A stretch of 64,000 nt of DNA from CAG-882 sp050874385 (GTDB taxonomy: Bacteria > Bacillota > Clostridia > Lachnospirales > Lachnospiraceae). The stretch's first letter is position 1. The number at the start of each line of letters is the position of its first letter. The notes below the pieces were generated by a model, which saw nothing but the letters and a program-made list of their open reading frames with translations, was not told where the DNA came from and made no database searches. Made by a program: the position numbers and the translations under genes. Below are positions 49,498 to 59,304 of this stretch, one piece after another. The DNA is taken from NCBI GenBank assembly GCA_050874385.1, contig JBNMKO010000002.1, forward strand, positions 51,777-115,776, read 5' to 3'.

Positions 49498-50673
49498 ATG
49501 AAAGACGAATACAGAAAGCTTTTTGATACACCTGTTGACAGGCGCGGCACACATTCCCTTAAATGGGACGTTAAGGACAACGAGCTTCCGATGTGGGTTG
49601 CGGATATGGATTTTAGGACGGCTCCGGCAATTATTGAGGCGCTCAAAAAGAGAGTTGAGCATGGGGTGTTCGGCTACTCTGTAATACCTGATGAGTGGAA
49701 TGAGGCATACTGCGAGTGGTGGGAAAAGAGACATCATTTTCATATTGAGAAAGACTGGCTCATATTTTCAACGGGTGTTGTGCCTATCCTCTCAAGCGTG
49801 GTGAGAAAGCTGACTACACCGGGAGAAAATGTGCTCATTATGACTCCGGTTTACAATATTTTCTTTAATTCCATAGTAAACAACGGGCGTAACGTATTGC
49901 AGTGCCCGTTAAGCTATGAAAATGGCGAATATTCGATTGATTTTGACAGACTTGAGGAGGCTATGGCGCAGCCTCAGACAACGATGATGATTTTCTGTAA
50001 TCCTCACAATCCTGTCGGAAAAATATGGGACAGACAGACACTCGCACATGTTGGAGAACTTGCAAAGAAGCACCATGTCATAGTTGTCTCAGATGAGATA
50101 CATTGCGACATAACTGACCCTGACAAGGAGTATATTCCGTTTGCTTCTGCCTCAGATACATGCCGCGAAATAAGCATCACCTGCGTGGCTCCGACAAAGG
50201 CATTCAATATGGCAGGTTTGCAGACGGCAGCAGCAATAGTGCCTGACCCGTTTCTGCGCCACAAGGTAAACCGCGGTCTCAACACCGACGAAGTGGCAGA
50301 ACCGAATGCTTTTGCGATATGGGCGGCGGTGGCAGCCTTTAACGAGGGCGGTGAGTGGCTAGATGCCCTCAGGGAATACATTTACGAGAACAAGCAGATA
50401 GTGACCGAGTTCATAAAAAAGGAACTTCCGCAGATAAAGCTCATACACTCCGAGGCGACATATCTTCTATGGCTTGACTGTTCGGCGGTATGCGACAATT
50501 CCGAGGAGCTTGCCGACAGCATAAGAGAGCACACCGGACTTTATCTCTCGGACGGTGTCCAGTATGGACGCACCGGGGAGAAATTTTTAAGACTTAATAT
50601 CGCATGTCCGAGGGAGAGACTTGAGGACGGACTTAACAGGTTGAAGGACGGTATTGAGGCGTATAAACGATAA
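49498..50673 (+). CDS. MalY/PatB-type PLP-dependent C-S lyase
   Basis: A 391-aa fold type I PLP enzyme. The family start YRKLFDTPVDRRGTHSLKWD, MWVADMDF, the FCNPHNPVGKIW stretch, VVSDEIHCDI and the PLP-lysine K234 in APTKAFNMAG are present. It would cleave cystathionine or other cysteine conjugates (C-S bond), or serve as an aminotransferase; PatB/MalY members also act as regulators. The ATG at 49498 has GGAGG 8 nt upstream, with 17 nt to the DUF3737 stop, so the two are co-transcribed. No nearby methionine genes, but luxS lies 8 kb away. Confidence 0.92.
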   Translation: MKDEYRKLFDTPVDRRGTHSLKWDVKDNELPMWVADMDFRTAPAIIEALKKRVEHGVFGYSVIPDEWNEAYCEWWEKRHHFHIEKDWLIFSTGVVPILSSVVRKLTTPGENVLIMTPVYNIFFNSIVNNGRNVLQCPLSYENGEYSIDFDRLEEAMAQPQTTMMIFCNPHNPVGKIWDRQTLAHVGELAKKHHVIVVSDEIHCDITDPDKEYIPFASASDTCREISITCVAPTKAFNMAGLQTAAAIVPDPFLRHKVNRGLNTDEVAEPNAFAIWAAVAAFNEGGEWLDALREYIYENKQIVTEFIKKELPQIKLIHSEATYLLWLDCSAVCDNSEELADSIREHTGLYLSDGVQYGRTGEKFLRLNIACPRERLEDGLNRLKDGIEAYKR

Positions 50674-50743
50674 GTTTTAGCGGTAGCATTTGGTTGTAAA
50701 AATTGTTGTTATGAGTTCACGGTGTATTTGGAGGTGAAAAGTT

Positions 50744-50923
50744 ATGTGCGATGTGCGTAAATATTCAAATATGTATAAAGAAATTAAGACTTTGCAGCCT
50801 GAGGACACATTACAACTTGTAATGGAAGCAAAAGACGAAGATGAAAGAGTTTTTTTTGAGATGGTCGGCAATTTTTTGCTTCAACAAAAGCAGAAGAAGG
50901 TAATTGAAGGGAATATGTTTTGA
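50744..50923 (+). CDS. small hypothetical protein, 59 aa
   Basis: A frame of 59 codons from ATG at 50744 to TGA, with GGAGG 9 nt upstream (GGAGGTGAAAAGTT), which strongly supports translation. The product begins MCDVRKYSNMYK, is rich in charged residues and helix formers (EAKDEDERVFFEMVGNFLL), and ends QKKVIEGNMF. No membrane segment. I do not recognise the family. After its stop, a +1 frame stays open for about 30 codons (to 50999), so a frameshifted longer gene cannot be excluded. A strong terminator at 51010 ends the unit. Confidence 0.6.
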   Translation: MCDVRKYSNMYKEIKTLQPEDTLQLVMEAKDEDERVFFEMVGNFLLQQKQKKVIEGNMF

Positions 50924-51009
50924 AAGCTTTGAACAACTAAATGCTATTAAGGATAAATGTGATATACAACAACATATAAAAGACCTGTTGGTATGTTAGA
51001 TGATTGGGT

Positions 51010-51063
51010 AAAAAAGTGTAAGTCGGTGGCATGTTTTTGAATGCGATTGGCTTACACTTTTTT
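51010..51063 (+). terminator. intrinsic terminator
   Basis: AAAAAAGTGTAAG (51010-51022) pairs perfectly with CTTACACTTTTTT (51051-51063) over a 28-nt loop that can pair further. It serves the lyase/small-protein unit and can work in both directions. Confidence 0.9.
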
Positions 51064-51313
51064 GAGTCTGTATGATATGTGGTGAGGCAATAGGTGAAAA
51101 CATAATCAAATATATTTTTTTATTTCATGTGTCATAATATCAGCAAGCCTTGTTGGTAAAGGAATGTGAAAGTCCATATTTAAAATATTATAACACCATT
51201 TTATAACTTTTTGAATAAAAAAATACCGCAAGTGTCACTTTTGATGTATAATGAATTTGGAAAATAAAATAACAAATGATGTAAAATTATGAATTTAGAA
51301 GGTGGGAAGATAT

Positions 51314-51700
51314 ATGTGGTATAGTAATCTGTTAAGGGTTGAGATATTAGAACATATATATGATGATATTCCGGAATTAATAGGTGTTTTTGTAAAAACG
51401 ATTAAGATAGATAATGATGAAAATAAACTTAGTGTCTTATTTGAAATGCCAAGTCTACCCAAAAAGATGCCGCTTAAATGGGAGAAAAGTAATTGCAATA
51501 TGGTATTGTGTCAATTGGATTTTTGGGATATAGAGTTTTGTACATTTCAGTTAAATAGTATGTTTGGAAAATCGGATATTGTGATAGAATATGATGAGCT
51601 GTTCAAAGTAAAAATAAAAGGTAATTTTGATGTGAATTTTAAGGCGGAATATGGAATGGTTCAGAAAATAAATGCTTATCAAATAAGTGATAGTATTTGA
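51314..51700 (+). CDS. Imm50-like orphan protein
   Basis: A 128-aa acidic protein. The pattern (LKWEKSNCNMVLCQLDFWDIEFCTFQ, and near the end FKAEYGMVQKINAYQI) resembles the Imm50 immunity family of polymorphic toxin systems as I know it, but I cannot verify this. The ATG at 51314 follows AAGGTGGG; a GTG at 51302 is an alternative. No toxin gene is adjacent. Flanking DNA (51064-51313 and 51701-51880) is very AT-rich and shows no other gene, only a small region with possible promoter text near TGTATAAT at 51246. The AT bias suggests acquisition by transfer. Confidence 0.6.
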   Translation: MWYSNLLRVEILEHIYDDIPELIGVFVKTIKIDNDENKLSVLFEMPSLPKKMPLKWEKSNCNMVLCQLDFWDIEFCTFQLNSMFGKSDIVIEYDELFKVKIKGNFDVNFKAEYGMVQKINAYQISDSI

Positions 51701-51881
51701 TTGCTTTAGTAAGGCTTTTTATGAAAGATTTTATGACCCATTAATGCATAAAAACTGTACAAATCTGGTGATTAAATCTAAGTGGCTGACAGAATGTTAG
51801 TTTAAAGTGCATTATATAAAATAAAGAAAAGGTCTTACGGCGTATCTGTAGAGCTTGCTTGTCGTCTGAGATAAGGTATTA

Positions 51882-52856
51882 TTATGATTTTCTGTATTTT
51901 AAAGGCGTTGTTCCCACTTCTTTTTTAAATATTTGGGAAAAATGACCGGCATCATTGAATCCAACCTGTGTTGCGATTTCCTCTATTGAGTTGTTTGAAG
52001 TTTTAAGCAGTAGTTTTGCCTGTTTGATGCGTATCTGCATAAGGTAGTTTGCGGGTGTGAAACCGGTGTAACGCTTGAAATTTTCAAAAAGCAGTGTTCT
52101 GGAAATTCCAAATTCCTTTGCAAGTTTTTCAAATACAATATTTGTAGAAAAGTTTGTATGAATATAGTCTAATAGAGATGTAATTGCTTCTGTGTTACTG
52201 TTTTTATCTGTGTCGGCAGTACGTTCTGTTGAGGTTAACAATTCAGATAGAAGCAGATCAATAAGACAATTTATACGATATTCCTGATAGGGATAGACTT
52301 TCTGGGTGGATTGTATAATCTGAAACTGCATCATCTCATAGGAAGGGCAGGCAATTTTGTTGAATTTATAAATGCCTGTCTTTTCATAACTGTCAAAAAA
52401 ATCAGCACATAAGTCACCATTTATATGCAACACCGTAGATTTCCAGCCGCATGCTTTTGCATAATATATATGAGGTTTTTTACATGAGATAAAATAACCT
52501 TCTCCTTCTTTGAGATTATATTTTTTTCCTTCATATTCTAAAATTCCTTCTCCGGAAAGTGTATATCGCAATTCATAAGAATCTAAATCACTTCGATTTG
52601 TATAATATCCTTTTTTTGCATCAAAAATCATAAAAGCCTGTACATACATAAGGCGTTTTAAAGCGTGCTGACAGGTAAGAAGATTTGGAAGAACAGAAAT
52701 TGAACCTTCAAGCTGATATTCACCCGTCAGCATTTGTGTTAATTCGTGTAAAAGAAAGTCGGAGGCATATACAGCGTAAGAGTGTAAAAGAGGAAAAATA
52801 GTTTCTTTATCTAATGAGCCATCAATGGTTATGAGTGGTAATTCTTTATAATTCAT
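51882..52856 (-). CDS. AraC-family regulator of rhamnoside locus II
   Basis: A 324-aa regulator. An AraC-type arabinose-binding-like (cupin) domain is suggested around residues 75-150 (SDLDSYELRYTLSGEGILEYEGKKY, EGEGYFISCKKPHIYYA). The C-terminal 100 residues form the double helix-turn-helix (IVFEKLAKEFGISRTLLFENFKRYTG; IEEIATQVGFNDAGHFSQIFKKEVG). It differs from the locus I regulator in its sensor part. AGGAGG lies upstream of the ATG. It is divergent from the GH78 gene, 151 nt apart, with repeats in between, and probably activates locus II when a rhamnoside or product binds. Confidence 0.93.
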   Translation of the reverse strand: MNYKELPLITIDGSLDKETIFPLLHSYAVYASDFLLHELTQMLTGEYQLEGSISVLPNLLTCQHALKRLMYVQAFMIFDAKKGYYTNRSDLDSYELRYTLSGEGILEYEGKKYNLKEGEGYFISCKKPHIYYAKACGWKSTVLHINGDLCADFFDSYEKTGIYKFNKIACPSYEMMQFQIIQSTQKVYPYQEYRINCLIDLLLSELLTSTERTADTDKNSNTEAITSLLDYIHTNFSTNIVFEKLAKEFGISRTLLFENFKRYTGFTPANYLMQIRIKQAKLLLKTSNNSIEEIATQVGFNDAGHFSQIFKKEVGTTPLKYRKS

Positions 52857-52884
52857 AGTTGTTTCCTCCTAATTATTATGTACG

Positions 52885-52997
52885 ATTATTAAGAAAATAC
52901 GGACGAGAGTGACTGTTTGTAATTGAACAATCACTTTATAATAAGAATATCAAAAAAACAATAGTTTGTAAACAGTCAAGATAATTATTAAGAAAAT
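52885..52997 (+). promoter_or_regulatory. divergent control region with paired repeats
   Basis: The exact 14-mer ATTATTAAGAAAAT occurs at 52885-52898 and 52984-52997. An inverted pair GACTGTTT / AAACAGTC lies at 52911-52918 and 52970-52977. TATAAT at 52937-52942 is a good -10 with no good -35, as expected for an activator-dependent promoter of the GH78 gene. Confidence 0.5.
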
Positions 52998-53007
52998 TGG
53001 AGGGATT

Positions 53008-55317
53008 ATGAAGTCGGATTTTAATTTTATTGTTCCCGAGGATAAAAAATTTAATAAAGATACGGTAATGCCGGCATCATACATCAGAAAAACATTTGCA
53101 CTATCCTGTGAGTGCAAAAAAGCAATTCTGAAAATTACAGCGTTAGGTGTATATAAGGCATATATAAATGGTCAGGAAATTGACAAATGTATGTTGCTGC
53201 CGGGTTTTACAAATTATAATGCAAGATTACAGTATCAGACATATGAGATTACACAGAGACTTCATAAGGGTAAGAATGTAATTAGTGTAATTCTTGGAAA
53301 TGGCTGGTATCGTGGATGTCTTGGAATTACAAGCGCAAAAGCATATTACGGTGATACATTGCAGCTTGCGGCGGAAATTTCCATAGAAGATGAGAATGGT
53401 CAAAATATCGTGATAAAAACGGATGAGACATGGAAGGCAACACAGGATGGTGCGTTACAGGAAAATGATTTAAAAACGTATGAAGTTGTTGATATGACAA
53501 AAGAATTGGCTGGGTGGCTGGATGCGGACTATGATGACAGCACTTGGCATAATTGTAAAACAGGGGAATATAAAGGACGCTGTATAGCCCATGAGGGAGA
53601 GCCTGTTTTGGAACATGAAATATTTACACCGGCGGTTTTGCATACGCCTGATGGAAATGTGGTGTTGGACTTTGGACAGAATTTAGCAGGTCATGTGGAG
53701 TTTACGGTTACCGGAAAGGCAGGTCATACCGTAGTCTTAAAAATGGGAGAATGTCTGGATGAGCATGGGAATTTTACCACAAAAAATCTTCAGGCGGAAG
53801 GAGCAGACGATTTTGGCGGTGCATTGGGGCAGACATTAAAGTATACATTAAAAAATGGTACGCAGACATATAAGTCATTGTTTTTGATAAGTGGTTACCG
53901 CTATGTACTTTTGGAAAATTGGCCTGAGACTGTGGAAGCTGGTAATTTTAAATCCATTGCAGTATATTCTGCGCTTAAAGAAAATGGCAGATTTGAGTGT
54001 TCAAATCAGCTGATCAATCAGTTTGTGAAAAATTCGAGATGGAGCTGGAAATCCAATTTTGTTGATATTCCCACAGATTGTCCTACAAGAGAACGAGCCG
54101 GATGGGCTGGGGATATCAATGTGTTTTCTGAGACAGCTACATTTTATGCAGATACAAGAGCGTTCTTACATAAATATCTGGGAGATTTTATATCCCTTCA
54201 GACAGAGGACGGAAATTTACCATTTATATGTCCGGAAGTACCATTTGAGCTGATTAAGGGATTAAAGACGCAGCATATTCCATGTGGAAGTGCAGGGTGG
54301 TCAGATGCGCTGATACACATACCGATGGTTTTATATCAATTTTATGGGGATGATACGGAAATCAGATATGTGTATGATGCCGCAAAAAAGTTTATGAATT
54401 TTAACTTGAAGCGTGCGCAAAAGAAAAACTGGCATCATTTTTATCGGTTTGACAATCATTATAGATATATATTAGATACAGGATATCATTGGGGTGAGTG
54501 GTTGGAACCGGGCTCGGTAATGGTCAAAGATGGAATGAAAGCATTGCTTACACCGGATGCGGAAGTGGCGACAGCGTGGCTGTATCATTCATTAGTGGAA
54601 GTTGCAAAGATGGCAGAAATTCTTGGAAGGAATGATGATTGTAAATATTACACGGAAAAGGCAGAAATTGTAAAGTCCGCATATAAAAGAGAATTTTTAA
54701 AAAATGGAAAGGTACATAGTGAACGTCAGTGCCGGTATGTAAGACCTATTGCAATGGGACTTGCAGATAAAGATGAGGGAAAAATCATTGCTAAACAGTT
54801 GAATGATATGGTAGTTGCAAATGACTATAAAATAGGAACAGGTTTTCTCACAACATATAAGATATTGTTTGTACTTTGTGATTATGGGTATGTGGAGACC
54901 GCTTATAGACTGTTAGAAAACGAAAAATGTCCGGGTTGGTTATATGAAGTGAAGAAAGGTGCAACTACAACATGGGAAAACTGGCTGGGGATTGATGAGA
55001 ATGGAAAACCAACGGATTCACTCAATCATTATGCGCCGGGTGCGGCTATTGCATGGCTGTATGAATATTGTGCTGGTATAAGGCTTGAGCATGCTGGATT
55101 TGAAAAAATAAAGATTCAGCCGTTGCCGGGTGGAAGTCTTAAATGGGCAAAAGCTGAGTACGATAGCTGCAAAGGAAAAATCATTTCAAGCTGGGAAATA
55201 AAGGATGGTATATTTAGGCTTCATGTTGAAACTCCAAAGGGAATACCGACAACAGTTGTTCTGCCGGATGGAAGAGAGGAACTTTATGATGGTGGCATAA
55301 AAGAGTTTCTTGTGTGA
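53008..55317 (+). CDS. alpha-L-rhamnosidase, GH78 (II-a), short form
   Basis: A 769-aa rhamnosidase. It lacks the first fibronectin-like domain of the other three copies and begins directly with the N domain (YIRKTFALSCECKKAILKITALGVYKAYINGQEI). The linker sheet VVLDFGQNLAGHVEFTV and catalytic motif DIPTDCPTRERAGWAGD (D357, E362) are intact, as are TWENW near 655 and the C-terminal beta domain. It belongs to the CPTRE(K/R)AGW subclass together with the enzyme at 33843. No signal peptide. GGAGG precedes the ATG by 6 nt. First gene of locus II. Confidence 0.93.
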   Translation: MKSDFNFIVPEDKKFNKDTVMPASYIRKTFALSCECKKAILKITALGVYKAYINGQEIDKCMLLPGFTNYNARLQYQTYEITQRLHKGKNVISVILGNGWYRGCLGITSAKAYYGDTLQLAAEISIEDENGQNIVIKTDETWKATQDGALQENDLKTYEVVDMTKELAGWLDADYDDSTWHNCKTGEYKGRCIAHEGEPVLEHEIFTPAVLHTPDGNVVLDFGQNLAGHVEFTVTGKAGHTVVLKMGECLDEHGNFTTKNLQAEGADDFGGALGQTLKYTLKNGTQTYKSLFLISGYRYVLLENWPETVEAGNFKSIAVYSALKENGRFECSNQLINQFVKNSRWSWKSNFVDIPTDCPTRERAGWAGDINVFSETATFYADTRAFLHKYLGDFISLQTEDGNLPFICPEVPFELIKGLKTQHIPCGSAGWSDALIHIPMVLYQFYGDDTEIRYVYDAAKKFMNFNLKRAQKKNWHHFYRFDNHYRYILDTGYHWGEWLEPGSVMVKDGMKALLTPDAEVATAWLYHSLVEVAKMAEILGRNDDCKYYTEKAEIVKSAYKREFLKNGKVHSERQCRYVRPIAMGLADKDEGKIIAKQLNDMVVANDYKIGTGFLTTYKILFVLCDYGYVETAYRLLENEKCPGWLYEVKKGATTTWENWLGIDENGKPTDSLNHYAPGAAIAWLYEYCAGIRLEHAGFEKIKIQPLPGGSLKWAKAEYDSCKGKIISSWEIKDGIFRLHVETPKGIPTTVVLPDGREELYDGGIKEFLV

Positions 55318-55333
55318 GATAAGGAGAAGGTAA

Positions 55334-56680
55334 ATGAATAAAAAAAGAAATAATTCAAAATTGGCATATGGAATGGGTGCTGTAACTTATGGTGCCGGAA
55401 ACGCATTTGTGAGTTCATTTTTGACAATCTATTTGACAGATTATCTGGGAATTACAGGAGCGGCAATCGGAACAATGTATTTGATTGCGCGAATTTGGGA
55501 TGCCGTTAATGACCCGATGATGGGAGTGATGGTGGACAAAACAAATACCAGATGGGGAAAGTTCAAGCCATATCTTTTGATAGCGCCGATTGTTATTGCC
55601 ACTGCAATGATAATGCTGTTTACAGAACCTGATTTTGGATTGGCAGGAAAGACAGTTTGGGCATATGTGTTTTATATTTTGTTTGGAATGGCATATACGG
55701 CTTACGGTATTCCTTATGTAGCATATTCCTATCGTATCTCATCTACACCGGAGGAACGCACTAAATATATATCTGTATATTCTATTTTTAACATTATTAC
55801 AGTGTGTCTGGTAGCTATGGGTGGATTAGCTGCAATCAATGCGTTCGGAGGCGAAGGAGAGGCATATAAAAAAGTAGCGATTGTCTTGGGTGTGACAGGT
55901 ATTATATGTGCTTTTATAAATGGATTGAGAAATAAAGAGGTTGAAAATGCGGTACAAGAAGAAAAACAGAACAATACATTATCAGATTATAAAAACCTGA
56001 TTTTGCAGAATAAGCCTTTTTTGAGGATGTTAGTACTCAATGTATTGATTGTAGCAGCGGTTAATGTTCCATTATCATTTTTGCTTTATTATCTGAGGTA
56101 TGTGCTGATGGATGAGAGTCCATATATCGTAATTATGGCGATTAATCTGGTAATGCAATTTATGACCATGAGCTTATCAGCAAAGGTGATTTCTAAAATC
56201 GGAAAGAAGAATACAATGCTGGCATCATTGATTACCCAGTTACTTGGATTTGGAATTTATTATTTTGCATTTAAAAATATTCCACTGTTATATATCGGAA
56301 CGGTGTTTACAGGAATTGGAAGCGGATTGTTCACGGTTGCACTTACAACCCTGACAGCAGATACTGTGGATTATTCAGAGTGGAAATATGGAAATCATTC
56401 AGAAGGACTGGTATTTTCACTGACATCTTTTGCCAATAAACTGGCAACTGCTATTTGTGGAGCGATTGCGGGTTATGGACTTGATATTATCGGATATAAG
56501 CCAAATCAGGTGCAGTCTGATGCGACAATTTTTGGATTTCGTATACTTTTGACATGGGTACCGATTGCATTGATTCTGATATCAATTCCGGTATTTTGGA
56601 ACTATGAATTGGATAATAAAACGATGAAACAAATGGAGAAAGAATTAGATGAAAGAAGAAATCCCAAAATAGGTGAGTGA
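55334..56680 (+). CDS. GPH-family sugar:cation symporter (locus II)
   Basis: A 448-aa twelve-helix GPH (MFS_2) transporter. Typical marks: YGAGNAFVSSFLTIYLTDYLG at the start, the RIWDAVNDPMMGVMVD motif after helix 2, WGKFKPYLL in the first loop and YSEWKYGNHSEGLVFSL in the last part. It begins 16 nt after the rhamnosidase with AAGGAG. It likely imports the substrate for the rhamnosidases on both sides. It is only distantly like the symporter of locus I, so the two loci may take up different glycosides. Confidence 0.93.
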   Translation: MNKKRNNSKLAYGMGAVTYGAGNAFVSSFLTIYLTDYLGITGAAIGTMYLIARIWDAVNDPMMGVMVDKTNTRWGKFKPYLLIAPIVIATAMIMLFTEPDFGLAGKTVWAYVFYILFGMAYTAYGIPYVAYSYRISSTPEERTKYISVYSIFNIITVCLVAMGGLAAINAFGGEGEAYKKVAIVLGVTGIICAFINGLRNKEVENAVQEEKQNNTLSDYKNLILQNKPFLRMLVLNVLIVAAVNVPLSFLLYYLRYVLMDESPYIVIMAINLVMQFMTMSLSAKVISKIGKKNTMLASLITQLLGFGIYYFAFKNIPLLYIGTVFTGIGSGLFTVALTTLTADTVDYSEWKYGNHSEGLVFSLTSFANKLATAICGAIAGYGLDIIGYKPNQVQSDATIFGFRILLTWVPIALILISIPVFWNYELDNKTMKQMEKELDERRNPKIGE

Positions 56681-56697
56681 AATTTGGAGGTAATCAA

Positions 56698-59304
56698 ATG
56701 TTACAGATATTTGAATTAAAAATTGAAGACCAGACAGAGGATATAGTTACAGATAATAAAAAGCCACAGTTTTGTATTATAGCGGAGTCTAATCATTCGG
56801 CAGATGGAGCAGGTTCATGGCAGATTATAGTTACAGATGAAAAAAATACAATGTGGGACAGCGGTAAGGTAAATGATGGGGAAACAAATTACATTACTTA
56901 TCAGGGGGATGAATTATCAGCCCACACAAATTATCAGGTGACAGCGAGGGTATGGAATAGATATGGAGAGGCAGCTGAAAAAACAGGAACATTCAGAACA
57001 GGTTTTCTTGGTACTTCATGGCAGGGAAAGTGGATTACACATCCGACATTTTCATTCAACAAAAAAGAAAATCCGCCTGCACTTATATTTCAAAAGAAGT
57101 TTTCTTTGTCTAAGAAGATAAAACAGGCATATCTGTACGCGTCAGCATTGGGGGTATACACAATACAGATGAATGGGATTTATGTGGGAGATGATATGCT
57201 TGCGCCGGGATATACCAGTTATAAAAATCAGATACAGTACCAGACTTATGATGTATCGGAGCTGGTTAAGAATTTGACAAAAGAAAATAAGAATTTACAG
57301 ATATGTGCAACAGTCGGAGGCGGCTGGGCAGTAGCAACATTTGGCCCGTTTGGAACAGGGCAGCATGCGGGAAAAAAGCAGGCGTTTATATCGGAACTGC
57401 ATATTATATATGATGATGGAATGGGAGAGATTATCTCGACGGATGACAGTTGGACAGTGTCAGATAAAGGGGCTGTGAGAGAAGCGTCCATTTATGATGG
57501 AGAACGAATTGATGCAAGGATTGACGAAAATGATATGGATTACCAAAAATCATTTGTAAATTGCGATGTATTGCCAAAATCTCCTACAAAACGGTTGCTT
57601 GCAACTTATGGAGAACTGCCAAGAAGGATAAAAACATTGCAGCCGGTTTCAGAGCATCGTGGGAAAAATGGAATAATATTCGATTTTGGGCAGAATTTTT
57701 CAGGGGTTGTTCGAATGAAGATAGATGGACAGAATGGGCAGAAAATACTGGTTAGGCATGCAGAGGTTCTGATAGATGGTGAATTGTTTACACAGCCGCT
57801 CAGAACAGCCAAAGCCAGAATTGAATATATTTGTAAGAATGGTGAACAGGATTACACGCCTCATTATACTTTTATGGGATTTCGTTATGTGGAAGTGTCC
57901 GGAATAGAAAGGGATAATTTTGAAATTGCCGCTGACGTTATATCGTCCATTCAAAAAATAAACGGTACATTCAGTTGCTCTAATGCTGATGTTACAAGAC
58001 TTCAGGAGAACATAAAGTGGGGAGGTCTCAGCAATTTTGTGGACATTCCGACAGATTGCCCTCAAAGAGATGAGAGACTGGGATGGACAGGTGATATAGC
58101 AGTGTTTGCTTCTACAGCATGTTTTAATTTCGATATGATGCGTTTTTTGAGAAAGTGGTTAAAAGATATGCGCAGTGAACAGGGCAAAAAAGGAGGAATA
58201 CCTTTTGTGGTGCCAAATGAGATGATTATTGCCATTGCCACTGCTGGCTGGGGTGACTCGTGTGTGATGGTCCCGTGGGCACTTTATATGGATAGTGGAA
58301 ATAAAGAAATTCTGCGCGAAAATTTTGACATGATACAAAAATATTTAAGACGGGTAAGGCAGATGGCGCATCGTTTCAGCTTAGGAGATAAACGATATGT
58401 ATGGGATTATGGTTTTAGTTTTGGAGATTGGCTGACCTTTAATGAATCCCAGATTGAGTGGATGAAGAAAAGACCGTGGGTTTCGACTGCTTACTATGCA
58501 AATTCCTGTGGAATTGCGGCTAAAATTGCGGAAATTCTTGGAAAACAGGAAGAAAAAGAAAGGTATGATTTTCTCAGAAAGAAAATTATCAAAGCATACC
58601 GGAAATATTTTACAGATGGAAAAGGAAATATGAATAAGGAGTTTCAGACAGCATATGTCTGTCCGATGTACTTTGATATGGTAGAAGGCGCTGAAGCAGA
58701 CCGGTATGCTAAAAATCTTGTCAGGCTGGTAGAAGCGGCAGACAATCATCTTGCAACAGGTTTTTTGGGAACGCCATATTTATTGTTTGCTCTGTCTGAT
58801 TATGGATACGCACAAAAAGCGTATGAGGTGTTGATGCAGGATACATGTCCGTCCTGGCTGTATGAAGTAAAAGCCGGTGCAACGACAATCTGGGAGAGAT
58901 GGGATGCGTTAAGACCTGATGGAACAGTAAATCTTGGCGAGGGAAAAGTAAAGGATATATCTGAGAAGAATGTAAATCTTGGCGGAGGAATGGTATCGTT
59001 TAACCATTATGCAAATGGTGCAGTTGGTGATTGGCTGTATCGCAGATGTGCCGGAATTGAGGCGATAAAACCGGGATATAAGGAATTTATGATAAAACCT
59101 GTTCCAAATAAAGAATTTTCATGGGTAAAGTGTGAAAAGAAAAGTCCATACGGCAAAATCATAGCAGACTGGAAAATAGAGGATCAGATTTTTAAGCTTG
59201 ATGCGGCAGTTCCGTTTGGAACAAAGGCACATATTATCATGCCGGATGGAAAAGAACAAATTGTGGAAAGCGGGGAGTACCATTATGAAACATTATTTGG
59301 TTAA
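56698..59304 (+). CDS. alpha-L-rhamnosidase, GH78 (II-b)
   Basis: An 868-aa GH78 rhamnosidase with first fibronectin-like domain, N domain (LYASALGVYTIQMNGIYVGDD), linker sheet IFDFGQNFSGVVRMK and catalytic motif DIPTDCPQRDERLGWTGD (D453, D458/E459), then TIWERWDALRPDG and the C-terminal beta domain. It is of the CPQRDERLGW subclass, like the enzyme at 31013, but without the helical tail. The ATG at 56698 has GGAGG 8 nt upstream; an ATG at 56677 overlapping the symporter stop is less likely. No signal peptide. Its end overlaps the next gene by 20 nt. Confidence 0.93.
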   Translation: MLQIFELKIEDQTEDIVTDNKKPQFCIIAESNHSADGAGSWQIIVTDEKNTMWDSGKVNDGETNYITYQGDELSAHTNYQVTARVWNRYGEAAEKTGTFRTGFLGTSWQGKWITHPTFSFNKKENPPALIFQKKFSLSKKIKQAYLYASALGVYTIQMNGIYVGDDMLAPGYTSYKNQIQYQTYDVSELVKNLTKENKNLQICATVGGGWAVATFGPFGTGQHAGKKQAFISELHIIYDDGMGEIISTDDSWTVSDKGAVREASIYDGERIDARIDENDMDYQKSFVNCDVLPKSPTKRLLATYGELPRRIKTLQPVSEHRGKNGIIFDFGQNFSGVVRMKIDGQNGQKILVRHAEVLIDGELFTQPLRTAKARIEYICKNGEQDYTPHYTFMGFRYVEVSGIERDNFEIAADVISSIQKINGTFSCSNADVTRLQENIKWGGLSNFVDIPTDCPQRDERLGWTGDIAVFASTACFNFDMMRFLRKWLKDMRSEQGKKGGIPFVVPNEMIIAIATAGWGDSCVMVPWALYMDSGNKEILRENFDMIQKYLRRVRQMAHRFSLGDKRYVWDYGFSFGDWLTFNESQIEWMKKRPWVSTAYYANSCGIAAKIAEILGKQEEKERYDFLRKKIIKAYRKYFTDGKGNMNKEFQTAYVCPMYFDMVEGAEADRYAKNLVRLVEAADNHLATGFLGTPYLLFALSDYGYAQKAYEVLMQDTCPSWLYEVKAGATTIWERWDALRPDGTVNLGEGKVKDISEKNVNLGGGMVSFNHYANGAVGDWLYRRCAGIEAIKPGYKEFMIKPVPNKEFSWVKCEKKSPYGKIIADWKIEDQIFKLDAAVPFGTKAHIIMPDGKEQIVESGEYHYETLFG

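Noticed and set aside
50901..50999. Continuation of the 59-aa gene in the +1 frame as a separate gene
   Set aside because: No start codon with a ribosome-binding site; only about 30 codons. Mentioned with the small gene as possible frameshift.
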